This document shows positions 9,032-17,153 of a stretch of DNA of 64,000 bases, one piece after another. The stretch lies in assembly GCA_030848925.1 (NCBI GenBank), contig JANFFA010000003.1, positions 124,001-188,000 of the forward strand, in the 5' to 3' direction. The notes under the pieces were generated by a model. The model searched no databases. It saw only the letters and a list, made by a program, of their open reading frames with translations, and was not told the origin of the DNA. Every line of letters starts with the position of its first letter. The first letter of the stretch is position 1. The stretch is from Rhodalgimonas zhirmunskyi. Its GTDB lineage: Bacteria; Pseudomonadota; Alphaproteobacteria; Rhodobacterales; Rhodobacteraceae. The translations under genes and the position numbers were made by a program.

Positions 9032-10129
9032 ATGGAAAAGATGCCGGGATGGGCCGATGCGGTTCTTGTGCCGCTGATCTCGCTTCTGCTGGCGGCGATC
9101 CTGTCGGCGGGGGTGATCCTTGCCATCGGGGAAAATCCAGTGACAGCCTTCAAGCTGATGGTGGATGGCGCGCTGATGCGCAGCGCGGGCTGGGGTTATA
9201 CCCTTTATTACACGACCAATTTCATCTTTACCGGGCTTGCGGTCGCAGTCGCCTTTCACGCGCGTCTCTTCAATATCGGCGGCGAAGGTCAGGCGATGCT
9301 GGGCGGTCTCGGCGTGGCGTTGGCGTGCCTCTATATCCCGTGGCCACACTGGTCGCTGGCGCTGATCGGCGCCTCGCTCGGCGGCGCGGTTTTCGGGGCG
9401 CTCTGGGCGCTGGTCCCCGCGTGGCTACAGGCCAAACGCGGCAGCCATATCGTGATCACCACGATCATGTTCAACTATATCGCCTACTCGGTGCTGGGCT
9501 ACCTGCTTGTCAACGTGTTGCGGCCTGTGGGGTCCATGGACCCGGCCACGCCCAAATTCCCCGAGACCACGCACCTGCCCTCGTTCCGCGACATGTTCTC
9601 GACGGCCGACACAATCCTGTTTCGCGGGGCTCCGGCGAACGTTAGCTTTTTCCTCGCGCTGATCGCTTGTGTTTTCGTCTGGTTGCTTATCTGGCGCACC
9701 CGGCTGGGCTATGAAATCCGCGCCTTCGGCCATTCCGAAACCGGAGCGAATTATGCAGGTATTTCAGGGGTAAAGATCACTGTGATCGCCATGCTCATAT
9801 CGGGTGCGCTGGCCGGGCTCATGGCCGTCAACACCACGCAGGGCGAGGCCGAGCGGCTCATCCTCAACTCTACTGAGGGGGCGGGTTTCATCGGCATCGC
9901 TGTTGCGCTGATGGGGCGAAACCACCCGCTGGGGGTGTTCATCGCGGCGTTGCTGTTTGGCTTTCTCTACCAAGGCGGCGCTGAACTGGCGCTTTGGACA
10001 ACGATCCCACGCGAGTTGATTGTTGTCATCCAAGCGCTTGTCATCCTCTTTACAGGCGCGCTCGACAACATGGTGCGCATGCCGCTTGAAAAACTGTTCC
10101 TCGCCTTGCGCCGCAAGGAGGCCAGCTGA
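9032..10129 (+). CDS. Nucleoside ABC transporter permease 1
   Basis: This 365-residue integral membrane protein has eight to ten hydrophobic segments and the BPD_transp_2 pattern (FNIGGEGQAMLGGLG, later TEGAGFIGIAVALMGRNHPLG). The ATG at 9032 was chosen because CAGGAGGG sits just upstream; an upstream extension would lie inside the ATPase gene. Its last base is shared with the start of the second permease (TGATG), so the two are translationally coupled and probably form a heterodimeric channel. Confidence 0.9.
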   Translation: MEKMPGWADAVLVPLISLLLAAILSAGVILAIGENPVTAFKLMVDGALMRSAGWGYTLYYTTNFIFTGLAVAVAFHARLFNIGGEGQAMLGGLGVALACLYIPWPHWSLALIGASLGGAVFGALWALVPAWLQAKRGSHIVITTIMFNYIAYSVLGYLLVNVLRPVGSMDPATPKFPETTHLPSFRDMFSTADTILFRGAPANVSFFLALIACVFVWLLIWRTRLGYEIRAFGHSETGANYAGISGVKITVIAMLISGALAGLMAVNTTQGEAERLILNSTEGAGFIGIAVALMGRNHPLGVFIAALLFGFLYQGGAELALWTTIPRELIVVIQALVILFTGALDNMVRMPLEKLFLALRRKEAS

Positions 10130-11094
10130 TGGATTTCATGACGCTGCTGCAGGTGCTCGAAAGCACGATCCGCCTGGCCACGCCGCTATTGCTGGCCTGC
10201 CTCGCTGGGCTTTACTCCGAGCGGGCCGGGATCTTCGATATTGGACTAGAGGGTAAGATGCTGGTCGCTGCGTTTTTCTCAGCAGCAGTGGCCTATCAGA
10301 CCGGATCGGTCTGGCTTGGGCTTCTGGCTGGAATTGCTTCGTCCATGGCACTTGCTGCAATCCATGGGCTAGCCTCGATCACTTTTCGGGGCAATCAGCT
10401 GATCTCTGGCGTCGCAATCAATTTCCTCGCCGCAGGCATGACCGTGCTGGTAGCGCAGGACTGGTTTCAGCAAGGCGGTCGAACACCCTCGCTCATTGGC
10501 GGTGCGCGGTTCGAGCCGATCACTCTGCCGTTCACCGAAGCCCTCGCCGACGTGCCTGTGCTTGGCCCGATATATGGCGGGTTGATCTCTTCGCATACGA
10601 TTCTGGTTTATGTGGCGTTTGCCGCTGTGCCGCTGACCTGGTGGATTCTTTACCGCACCCGCTTTGGACTGCGCCTACGCGCTGTGGGTGAAAACCCGGA
10701 ATCTGTCGATACCGCCGGCGTTTCAGTCGTCGGGTTGCGCTACGCCGCCGTGGCCATCGCCGGGCTGCTCTGTGGGATCGCCGGAGCCTATCTCGCCACC
10801 GCGCTGCAAGCGGGCTTCGTGAAAGATATGACGGCCGGGCGAGGCTTTATCGCATTGGCCGCGTTGATCTTCGCAAAGTGGCGACCATGGTATGCGCTAT
10901 GGGCGACCCTTCTATTTGGCCTTTTGCAAGCGATCTCGATCCGGTTTCAGAACATCCCGGTCGGTGATTTCGTCATCCCGGTGCAATTCATGGAGGCCCT
11001 GCCCTACATCCTGACGATCATCATCCTCGCCGGCTTTGTTGGCAAAGCCATCCCGCCGCGCGCCGGGGGCGAGCCTTACGTGAAAGAACGTTGA
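10129..11094 (+). CDS. Nucleoside ABC transporter permease 2
   Basis: This 321-residue polytopic membrane protein is a paralogue of the preceding permease. It has the family segment LYSERAGIFDIGLEGKML near the N-terminus, the cytoplasmic loop FGLRLRAVGENPESVDTAGV that contacts the ATPase, and AGRGFIALAALIFAKWRP later. It is the last gene of the operon. About 180 bases without a clear gene or terminator follow. Confidence 0.9.
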   Translation: MDFMTLLQVLESTIRLATPLLLACLAGLYSERAGIFDIGLEGKMLVAAFFSAAVAYQTGSVWLGLLAGIASSMALAAIHGLASITFRGNQLISGVAINFLAAGMTVLVAQDWFQQGGRTPSLIGGARFEPITLPFTEALADVPVLGPIYGGLISSHTILVYVAFAAVPLTWWILYRTRFGLRLRAVGENPESVDTAGVSVVGLRYAAVAIAGLLCGIAGAYLATALQAGFVKDMTAGRGFIALAALIFAKWRPWYALWATLLFGLLQAISIRFQNIPVGDFVIPVQFMEALPYILTIIILAGFVGKAIPPRAGGEPYVKER

Positions 11095-11276
11095 ACTCGC
11101 TTATCACGGGCATGGGTATCGTCAATGTGCCAAGCCCTACCCGTGCTCAAGATTGCCCTCGCCAGTTCGGCCTCGCTTGGACTATGCTTAGGCAGTCCGG
11201 GTGAGGCCCGATATGCATGGAAACGAAAGCTGCTCAGTTGATCGCGATGATGGCGCATAGGGAGATACGGAGCCTC

Positions 11277-12098
11277 ATGATGCGCTGCCTCATTCGTGGT
11301 GTGCTGGCAACCGCACTTCTGCTTACGTCTGGTTTGCGTGCCACGATCTCTGCCGAGGAAAATGCCGCCACTCCCCAAGAGGAAGCAGCCGAGCAAGTCG
11401 TGCTCGGCTTGTCTCAGAACAAGGTTTCAATCACCGCAGATTTCGATGGCTCAGACATCCTGATCTTTGGCGCGATTAAGCGAGAGGCGCCGCCCCCAGA
11501 AGGACCGCCGATCGAAGTCGTGATCGTGGTTGAAGGCCCTTCCGAGCCGCTAACCGTACGCAAGAAATCGCGCGAATTCGGCATTTGGGTGAACACTGAA
11601 TCGGTCGCCATTGACAGCGCACCCGCGTTCTATGCCGTTGTCACAAGCGGGCCGTTCCGCGAAGTACTCTCTCATACCGAGGATTTGCGCCACCACGTAT
11701 CTGTGCCGCGCGCGATCCGCTCGGTCGGGGCCCCCTCCGAAATCTTGGATGCACAGGCGTTTTCACGCGCAGTCATCCGGATCCGCCGCGACCAGGGGTT
11801 ATACAAACTGCTTGAGAACGAGGTCGAACTCAGCCAGCAAACCCTATTTCAATCTTCGCTTGCCCTGCCCGCCAACCTGACCGAAGGCGCCTATCGCACG
11901 CGCGTTTTCCTTACCCGCAACGGAAGTGTCGTATCGAGCACCGAAACTACGATCAACGTCGGGAAGATTGGACTTGAGAGATTCCTGTTCAATCTGTCAC
12001 GGGAACATTCGATCATCTACGGCATCATGTCGCTTGCCATAGCGATCATTGCAGGTTGGGGCGCAGCTGCGGTGTTCAGGGCTTTCCGCCAGACCTGA
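11277..12098 (+). CDS. TIGR02186-type membrane-anchored periplasmic protein
   Basis: This 273-residue protein has a signal sequence (hydrophobic RGVLATALLLTSGLRA), a periplasmic beta-rich domain (about 40-240) and one C-terminal membrane helix (IIYGIMSLAIAIIAGWGAAAVF). The pattern, with LSQNKVSITADFDGSDILIFGA near the N-terminus, matches the alphaproteobacterial family known as TIGR02186, whose genes often sit beside TauE/SafE exporters. No such exporter is adjacent here. The start at 11277 has GGAG upstream; a frame from 11217 is less likely. The function is unknown. Confidence 0.78.
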   Translation: MMRCLIRGVLATALLLTSGLRATISAEENAATPQEEAAEQVVLGLSQNKVSITADFDGSDILIFGAIKREAPPPEGPPIEVVIVVEGPSEPLTVRKKSREFGIWVNTESVAIDSAPAFYAVVTSGPFREVLSHTEDLRHHVSVPRAIRSVGAPSEILDAQAFSRAVIRIRRDQGLYKLLENEVELSQQTLFQSSLALPANLTEGAYRTRVFLTRNGSVVSSTETTINVGKIGLERFLFNLSREHSIIYGIMSLAIAIIAGWGAAAVFRAFRQT

Positions 12099-12121
12099 GG
12101 TGCCATATTCCGTGCGGTAGT

Positions 12122-13645
12122 CTATTCCTCGGCTTCCAGCGTGAGTGTTGCTGCCGGTTTTGGAAGGTCGTCTGTGGAAAGCGGAAACTCGGGGCGTGAG
12201 AGCCGGTTACGCACTACCCAGAAAAGCCGCTCCTGCGCGCGGGTGATGGCGACATAGGCCAGACGTTTCCACAGCGGCTGTCCGGCCTCGTTTCGCCCCA
12301 TGCGCGCGGCGGCATAGAGATCCGGCGCGAAAACCTGCACGTTCTCCCATTGAGAGCCTTGTGCCTTGTGAATAGTCACCGCGGCCCCATGCAGAAAGGT
12401 CGCCCCCATGCGCGCGGCATAGGGGATGAAAGGCTCTTCCTCATCGGGCATTTCGATTTTCACGATCGAGGCCGCCGAAACCTGCGGATCAGGCGCGCCG
12501 ACCACGTGCAGTCTCGAAAAGCCCGGCTTGCGTCCCGGTCCCAGGTAAACAACTTGCGCCCCCTTGATCAGCCCCCGGGCCTCAAGGTCAAGGCGGCGCT
12601 TGCGATGCTTCAGCGGAAGTTCCAGCCCGTCACAAATCAGCGGTTCGCCGGGCAATAGCGCATCTTCTGGCGCGCCATGCACCCGTCGGAAAGCGTTGAT
12701 CAACCGAATCCGCGTCGCATTGCGCCAAACGAGGACCGGGCTTCGCGCCATCAGATCGACTTCGACCCGCTGCCCCCAGACCACGCGATCGTCCTTGCGG
12801 GCGCTCTCTTCAATCAGCCGCTCGAAATCCTCGAACCCGATCTCCGGGTCGGCCAGCGCATGGGCCAGATCCAGGATCGGGTTGGTCGCCTCTTGCCGGT
12901 GGATGCGCTGAAGGGTCAGCTTGGCTTCGTCTTTCAGCTTGTCGAACACCATCGTCCCCGATTGGTTCACCGGGGCCAACTGCGCCGGATCGCCAAACAG
13001 GACCAGCGCCGGGAAAATTTCCTTGAGGTCTTCGAACTGCCGGTCGTCCAGCATCGAAGCCTCGTCGATCAGCCCGATGTCGAGCGGATCCTCTCGACGT
13101 TTCCAGCCGGTAATGAAATCGGAACCACGTAGCCCCGCCGCCGCCAGCGCGCCGGGGATCGACCGATTGGTCTTGTAGAAGGCCAGAGCCCTTTCAAGCG
13201 CCTGATCCGTCAGCCCCTCCATCTCGGGCCGCTCACCTTCGCCCGCCAACCATTCGGCAATACGCTCATATTCCGGGTCATAGACGGGCGTGTAGAGGAT
13301 GCGGTGGATCGTCGTTGCGGGAACACCCTGCATCCGCAGGACCGATGCCGCCTTGTTCGTGGGCGCAAGGATCGCGACACTGCGCTTTTCGCGCTTTTTG
13401 CGGCTTTCGTAGTCGCCCGAGACAATTTCGGCACCGGTCTTTTCCAGCGATTTGTAGAGATGTGACAAGAGCATGGTCTTGCCCGACCCCGCCTTGCCCA
13501 TGACCGCCATGATTAAAGCGCGCCCATCCTGCGCCGGCGAAAGTGTTTCGTCTTCGAGGTCGATCCCCAGAGCGCGCAGCGCCTCGGCGATTTGATCGAA
13601 GGCCTCTGCCTGATCGTGAGAAAATGTAAGCGCTGGCGTCGACAT
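12122..13645 (-). CDS. RecD/Dda-like superfamily 1 DNA helicase
   Basis: This 507-residue P-loop helicase has Walker A GKAGSGKT (50-57), motif Ia (APTNKAASVL), Walker B IDEAS (193-197), motif III (LFGDPAQLAPV), and C-terminal motifs TIHKAQGSQWENV and VAITRAQERL. This is the RecD2/Dda/UvrD_C_2 order of 5'-3' helicases. It lacks the N-terminal extension of RecD2 and the nuclease partners of RecBCD, so it is a stand-alone helicase, perhaps for recombination or repair. It is convergent with the upstream membrane protein and followed by luxI on the same strand. Confidence 0.85.
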   Translation of the reverse strand: MSTPALTFSHDQAEAFDQIAEALRALGIDLEDETLSPAQDGRALIMAVMGKAGSGKTMLLSHLYKSLEKTGAEIVSGDYESRKKREKRSVAILAPTNKAASVLRMQGVPATTIHRILYTPVYDPEYERIAEWLAGEGERPEMEGLTDQALERALAFYKTNRSIPGALAAAGLRGSDFITGWKRREDPLDIGLIDEASMLDDRQFEDLKEIFPALVLFGDPAQLAPVNQSGTMVFDKLKDEAKLTLQRIHRQEATNPILDLAHALADPEIGFEDFERLIEESARKDDRVVWGQRVEVDLMARSPVLVWRNATRIRLINAFRRVHGAPEDALLPGEPLICDGLELPLKHRKRRLDLEARGLIKGAQVVYLGPGRKPGFSRLHVVGAPDPQVSAASIVKIEMPDEEEPFIPYAARMGATFLHGAAVTIHKAQGSQWENVQVFAPDLYAAARMGRNEAGQPLWKRLAYVAITRAQERLFWVVRNRLSRPEFPLSTDDLPKPAATLTLEAEE

Positions 13646-13720
13646 GGCGCGACCCTACAAAGCCGCGCCAGCAATAACAATCTCCGCTCCTCAGCAATCA
13701 AGCCAATACGTCATCCGCAT

Positions 13721-14353
13721 TCAGGCTGATTGCGCCCACGGGCCCACAGCGCCAAAGCTGCGATCAAACCAAAGCCGCATCAGCGTTGGGGAAATATGCG
13801 CACGTCGTCCAATTTCCCGCTGTGATGCGCGGGTAAATTCCCAGAGGCCCACGCTTGTCTTCTGTCGCCCCTCGCCAGAGGTGCCGATGACTTCCGGTCG
13901 TGATCCGATGCCACCATAGATCCGCATCATCGGCGCATCGAATACGCCCACGAAATGCTCGACACCAAAGCGCTGCATAACCTCTCCGCCGCCAAGCATC
14001 AGGGCTGCCGCCACCCGAGCCGACGCACCTCTGGCGAGGCAAAATCGTGTGCATTCCCAGATGAGCGGGCTCTTGATCGGAGCACCGTCCGAGAGGTGTA
14101 GGAAATGGTCATTGAACATCGTCGGGCCCGTCGTAGGCAACAAGCGGAGTGAGCCTCCGTGCCGACCTTCCGCTGTCTCCCAAATGATGTAGAGCGGGTT
14201 TTCGGCGTCGTATTGATCGCGCTCTTCTCCATTGTCATCAACAGACACGGGCCAACCCAAACGCTCATGAAACTGATAAGCACGATCTTGAAACATCGTT
14301 CGCGCAAGTTGCGGGTGTGTCTTCAGGTCGTCGCCGTAAATGAATCTCAGCAT
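13721..14353 (-). CDS. luxI: Acyl-homoserine lactone synthase (LuxI family)
   Basis: This 210-residue enzyme makes N-acyl-homoserine lactone signals from S-adenosylmethionine and acyl-ACP. The family-invariant residues are all present: Arg24, Phe28, Trp34, Asp46, Asp49, Arg70, Phe84, Glu100 and Arg103, one position or less from the TraI/LuxI numbering. The ATG at 14353 is preceded by AAGGGGAAG. luxR lies 96 bases upstream on the same strand. No clear lux box (an 18-20 bp inverted repeat) was found in that gap. The acyl chain cannot be read from sequence. Confidence 0.95.
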   Translation of the reverse strand: MLRFIYGDDLKTHPQLARTMFQDRAYQFHERLGWPVSVDDNGEERDQYDAENPLYIIWETAEGRHGGSLRLLPTTGPTMFNDHFLHLSDGAPIKSPLIWECTRFCLARGASARVAAALMLGGGEVMQRFGVEHFVGVFDAPMMRIYGGIGSRPEVIGTSGEGRQKTSVGLWEFTRASQREIGRRAHISPTLMRLWFDRSFGAVGPWAQSA

Positions 14354-14449
14354 CGTCTTCCCCTTTGTCCTCGATTTGGTAGGGCAAGACTTTCTAAAAT
14401 TGGTTAATGATCACAAAGCACAGCGCGCGTTGCGTGCATGCCGCGCAGG

Positions 14450-15187
14450 TCAGATAACGATCAAGCCACGCGACAAAGCCCTGGCTACGGCATGGGTGGT
14501 ATTCACTGCCCCGAGCTTGAAGCGTGCCGATTCGATATAGACCCGCAGCGTATGCTCGGAAATCGAAAGCGTTTCGGCGACCTGCGCACGTGAGTACCCC
14601 ATGGCAAGGAACGTCATCGCATCAACCTCGCGTGGCGAGAGTGTCTGTCCCGCCTCGGGCGTACGTTCGGGATGAAGCTCCAACGCCTTATGATTGAAGT
14701 AATGCGCTATCAAGATCAGGTGCCGCCGGTTCGCCGCTGTGAATTCCGACCAGTCGTCGTCGTCTCCATTATGCGAGACCGTAAAAAGCGCGAACTGTCC
14801 ATTTGGTCCCCGAAGCGGAACCGAATAGCCTTGGTTCCCAACGCCATGGGCGATCGCATCCGCCTGAAACGCCCGCGCCGCTTTGCTAGACCAGTCGAGT
14901 TGCTTCCAATCAACGGGGTGGAAGCGCCGATAACAACCTTGGATCACCGGATCGATCCGCAAATATTCCTGCTCGATGTAGTGCAGAACCCAGGCATCCG
15001 GATACGATCCGCAACCATATTGATCACCCGAGCTGCTGACCCAGTGATAAACGAGGTGATCGACTCTGAAATGATCTCTTAACTGTTCTGAGACAGCCTG
15101 AAGTGCATCGTGGTCAGATGCACCCTCCAAAGCCTCGAGGATGCTGTCTAACTGCGCCTTCGTCGCGGTGATCGTCAACGCCTGCAC
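14450..15187 (-). CDS. luxR: LuxR-family quorum-sensing regulator
   Basis: The protein of about 245 residues has an N-terminal autoinducer-binding domain (with VDHLVYHWVSS, PVDWKQLDW and GVGNQGYSVPLRG) and a C-terminal GerE-type HTH (LSPREVDAMTFLAMGYS, VAETLSISEHTLRVYI). It probably binds the signal made by the neighbouring LuxI. The start is unsure: GTG at 15187 lies only three bases after GGGAGG, while TTG at 15178 is twelve bases after it. Both overlap the end of the small upstream gene by 65-74 bases. An ATG further upstream (15256) would add non-family residues. Confidence 0.92.
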   Translation of the reverse strand: MQALTITATKAQLDSILEALEGASDHDALQAVSEQLRDHFRVDHLVYHWVSSSGDQYGCGSYPDAWVLHYIEQEYLRIDPVIQGCYRRFHPVDWKQLDWSSKAARAFQADAIAHGVGNQGYSVPLRGPNGQFALFTVSHNGDDDDWSEFTAANRRHLILIAHYFNHKALELHPERTPEAGQTLSPREVDAMTFLAMGYSRAQVAETLSISEHTLRVYIESARFKLGAVNTTHAVARALSRGLIVI

Positions 15188-15323
15188 CTTCCTCCCGGGA
15201 TGCAAGCTCGGTCGCGGCGACGAGAGCGGTGTCTTCCAACTGCTCGGCCAACGCACCCAATCCGTTGGCTTTCGAGAAAGCCCTCAGATCTGCGAGAACA
15301 TCCAGTATCCATTTGTTCTTCAT
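15114..15323 (-). CDS. Small 69-residue protein overlapping the luxR start
   Basis: The frame starts MKNKWILDVLADLRAF with a GAGGA ribosome site five bases before the ATG. The first 45 residues look like a real helical protein (LGALAEQLEDTALVAATELA); the last 20, inside luxR, look like ordinary overlap sequence. I recall similar short proteins next to luxR in other roseobacters, but this needs a search. The overlap with luxR suggests coupled translation. A CtrA-like box lies 22-37 bases upstream. The function is unknown. Confidence 0.65.
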   Translation of the reverse strand: MKNKWILDVLADLRAFSKANGLGALAEQLEDTALVAATELASREEGAGVDDHRDEGAVRQHPRGFGGCI

Positions 15324-15344
15324 GCCATCCTCGCTCTGGAAGTG

Positions 15345-15360
15345 TTAATGAACCGTTAAC
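15345..15360. promoter_or_regulatory. CtrA-type box upstream of the small gene-luxR unit
   Basis: TTAA-N7-TTAAC (TTAATGAACCGTTAAC) matches the full consensus of the alphaproteobacterial response regulator CtrA, with the exact seven-base spacing. It sits 22 bases upstream of the start at 15323, where it would overlap promoter elements. Regulation by CtrA is inferred. Confidence 0.55.
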
Positions 15361-15471
15361 ATTACTCTACCATGACGAGAATTTCCGATAAATTCGCCCT
15401 TTCTAACTCCCCCAAAACAGCGAGGCTGCGGATTTCAACCCATTGGAATTCCACATGCCGCTCGCGAATAC

Positions 15472-15509
15472 GAAAAGACCCGCGAATCAGCATCTGTGAT
15501 TCGCGGGTC
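15472..15509 (-). terminator. Rho-independent terminator of ccr
   Basis: A perfect 13-bp stem (GACCCGCGAATCA at 15477-15489 with its complement at 15497-15509) encloses a 7-base loop. On the minus strand it is followed by TTTT. It ends 22 bases beyond the ccr stop, separating ccr from the quorum-sensing genes. Confidence 0.9.
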
Positions 15510-15531
15510 CGGTCCGAATATTTAAGGGCGA

Positions 15532-16821
15532 TCAGGCTTTGCCAGCCTCCAGCACGTCTTCAACAGTGCGCAGACCAGTCTTGGGCGACTGGACAAGAAC
15601 GGCCATGTTGCCCGGCTTGTGCTCGTTGCGCATCATCTTCATATGCGCTTTGGGGATATCCTCCCACGAGAACACTTCCGACATGCACGGATCGATCCGG
15701 CGTTCGATCATCAGCTTGTTGGCGGCTGCCGCCTGCTTGAGATGCGCAAAGTGCGACCCTTGAAGGCGCTTCTGATGCATCCACATGTAGCGAACATCGA
15801 AGGTGCAGTTGAAGCCGGTAGTGCCCGCACAGATCACGACCATCCCACCCTTCTTACACACGAAGGATGACACAGGGAACGTCGCCTCACCGGGATGTTC
15901 GAACACGATGTCGACGTTGTTGCCTTTGCCCGTGATATCCCAGATCGCCTTGCCGAAGCGGCGTGCTTCCTTGAACCAGTCATTATATTCCGGCGTGTTC
16001 ACCGTAGGCAGCTGACCCCAGCAATTGAAATCTTTGCGGTTAATCACGCCCTTGGCACCTAGGTCCATAACGAAGTCGCGCTTGTCTTCATCAGAAATCA
16101 CACCAACCGCGTTGCCGCCCGCTGCGTTGATCAGCTGGATCGCGAAGGAGCCGAGACCGCCCGACGCGCCCCAGACAAGAACATTCTGACCGGGCTTAAG
16201 CTCATGTGGATGATGGCCGAACAGCATACGATAGGCGGTGGCGAGGGTCAGGGTATAGCAGGCACTCTCTTCCCAAGTCAGGTGCTTGGGGCGTGGCAGC
16301 AATTGCTGCGCCTGCACACGGGTGAACTGCGCGAAAGAGCCGTCAGGGGTCTCATAGCCCCAGATACGCTGGGTCGGCGAATACATTGGATCACCGCCAT
16401 TGCATTCTTCGTCGTCGCCATCGTCTTGGTTGCAGTGGATCACGACCTCGTCGCCCACTTTCCAGGTTTTCACCTTGTCACCTACGGCCCAAACGATGCC
16501 CGAGGCATCGGAACCTGCGATGTGATAAGGTTGTTTGTGCACGTCGAACATGCTGACCGGCACGCCAAGACCGGCCCAGATGCCATTATAGTTGACGCCA
16601 GCGGCCATCACGAGGACCAGCACTTCATGGCTGTCGATGCTGGGCACATCCACCACTTCGGTCTGCATTGCCTGCAACGGCTCACCCTGACGTTCGCGGC
16701 GGATCGCCCATGCGTACATCTGCTTGGGAACATAGCCCAAGGGCGGCAGCTCGCCGATTTCGTAGAGGTCTTTCTCAGGTGCGTCGTAGGATGCGATACC
16801 TGTTTCTATGTCCAGTGCCAT
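15532..16821 (-). CDS. ccr: Crotonyl-CoA carboxylase/reductase
   Basis: This 429-residue medium-chain dehydrogenase carries out the NADPH-dependent reductive carboxylation of crotonyl-CoA to ethylmalonyl-CoA, the key step of the ethylmalonyl-CoA pathway of acetate assimilation. Visible hallmarks are the N-terminal LYEIGELPPLGYVPKQMYAW, the active-site GVNYNGIWAGLG, the long insert with HCNQDDGDDEECNGGDPM, and the nucleotide fold WGASGGLGSFAIQL. The start has GGGAG six bases upstream. It is divergent from ecm, the next enzyme but one in the pathway, across a 332-base control region. Confidence 0.97.
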   Translation of the reverse strand: MALDIETGIASYDAPEKDLYEIGELPPLGYVPKQMYAWAIRRERQGEPLQAMQTEVVDVPSIDSHEVLVLVMAAGVNYNGIWAGLGVPVSMFDVHKQPYHIAGSDASGIVWAVGDKVKTWKVGDEVVIHCNQDDGDDEECNGGDPMYSPTQRIWGYETPDGSFAQFTRVQAQQLLPRPKHLTWEESACYTLTLATAYRMLFGHHPHELKPGQNVLVWGASGGLGSFAIQLINAAGGNAVGVISDEDKRDFVMDLGAKGVINRKDFNCWGQLPTVNTPEYNDWFKEARRFGKAIWDITGKGNNVDIVFEHPGEATFPVSSFVCKKGGMVVICAGTTGFNCTFDVRYMWMHQKRLQGSHFAHLKQAAAANKLMIERRIDPCMSEVFSWEDIPKAHMKMMRNEHKPGNMAVLVQSPKTGLRTVEDVLEAGKA

Positions 16822-17153
16822 TGCAAGCTCCCTTCAATGTTCACGCCGCGATGCAGAATCGCAGATATTGCGCGATGAGATATCGCCATGCGCGCAACTT
16901 TGCAATCCTAGAGTGGGGTAATATTGTAATTTTATAACCGAGCGGATGCAGAAACTCGGCATTTTCCCGAGGCCCGACTCGTGTCCTCCTTTATAAGCTG
17001 GAGTATACGGCGTTTCTGAACAATGATCATGACGTAGCGGCACGTTTGATAGCCATCTGCGCCGCGATGCGGCGAATTGACAGCGCCACAAAATTCCAAG
17101 TATCTACAGCGCAACGCAAGATAGTTACCAAACTTCTTTAGAGAGGCCTTCAG
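16822..17153. promoter_or_regulatory. Divergent ccr/ecm control region
   Basis: The 332 bases between the two starts contain no gene. Near ecm lies a sigma70-type promoter (17077-17106). On the ccr side there is TTTGCAA at 16899-16905, a single copy of the half-site recalled for the short-chain acyl-CoA regulator PccR, and a small inverted repeat GCGAT-N5-ATCGC at 16872-16886. The middle part is more AT-rich than the surrounding genes. Which factor controls the pair cannot be told from this. Confidence 0.6.
17077..17106 (+). promoter_or_regulatory. Sigma70-type promoter of ecm
   Basis: TTGACA (17077-17082), an 18-base spacer and TATCTA (17101-17106) place a start point about 35-40 bases before the ecm ATG at 17154. 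Confidence 0.6.

Noticed and set aside
14354-14449. A lux box between luxR and luxI
   Set aside because: No inverted repeat of 18-20 bases with a convincing match was found; only a partial TGATCACAAA word and a TTAACC half site are present.
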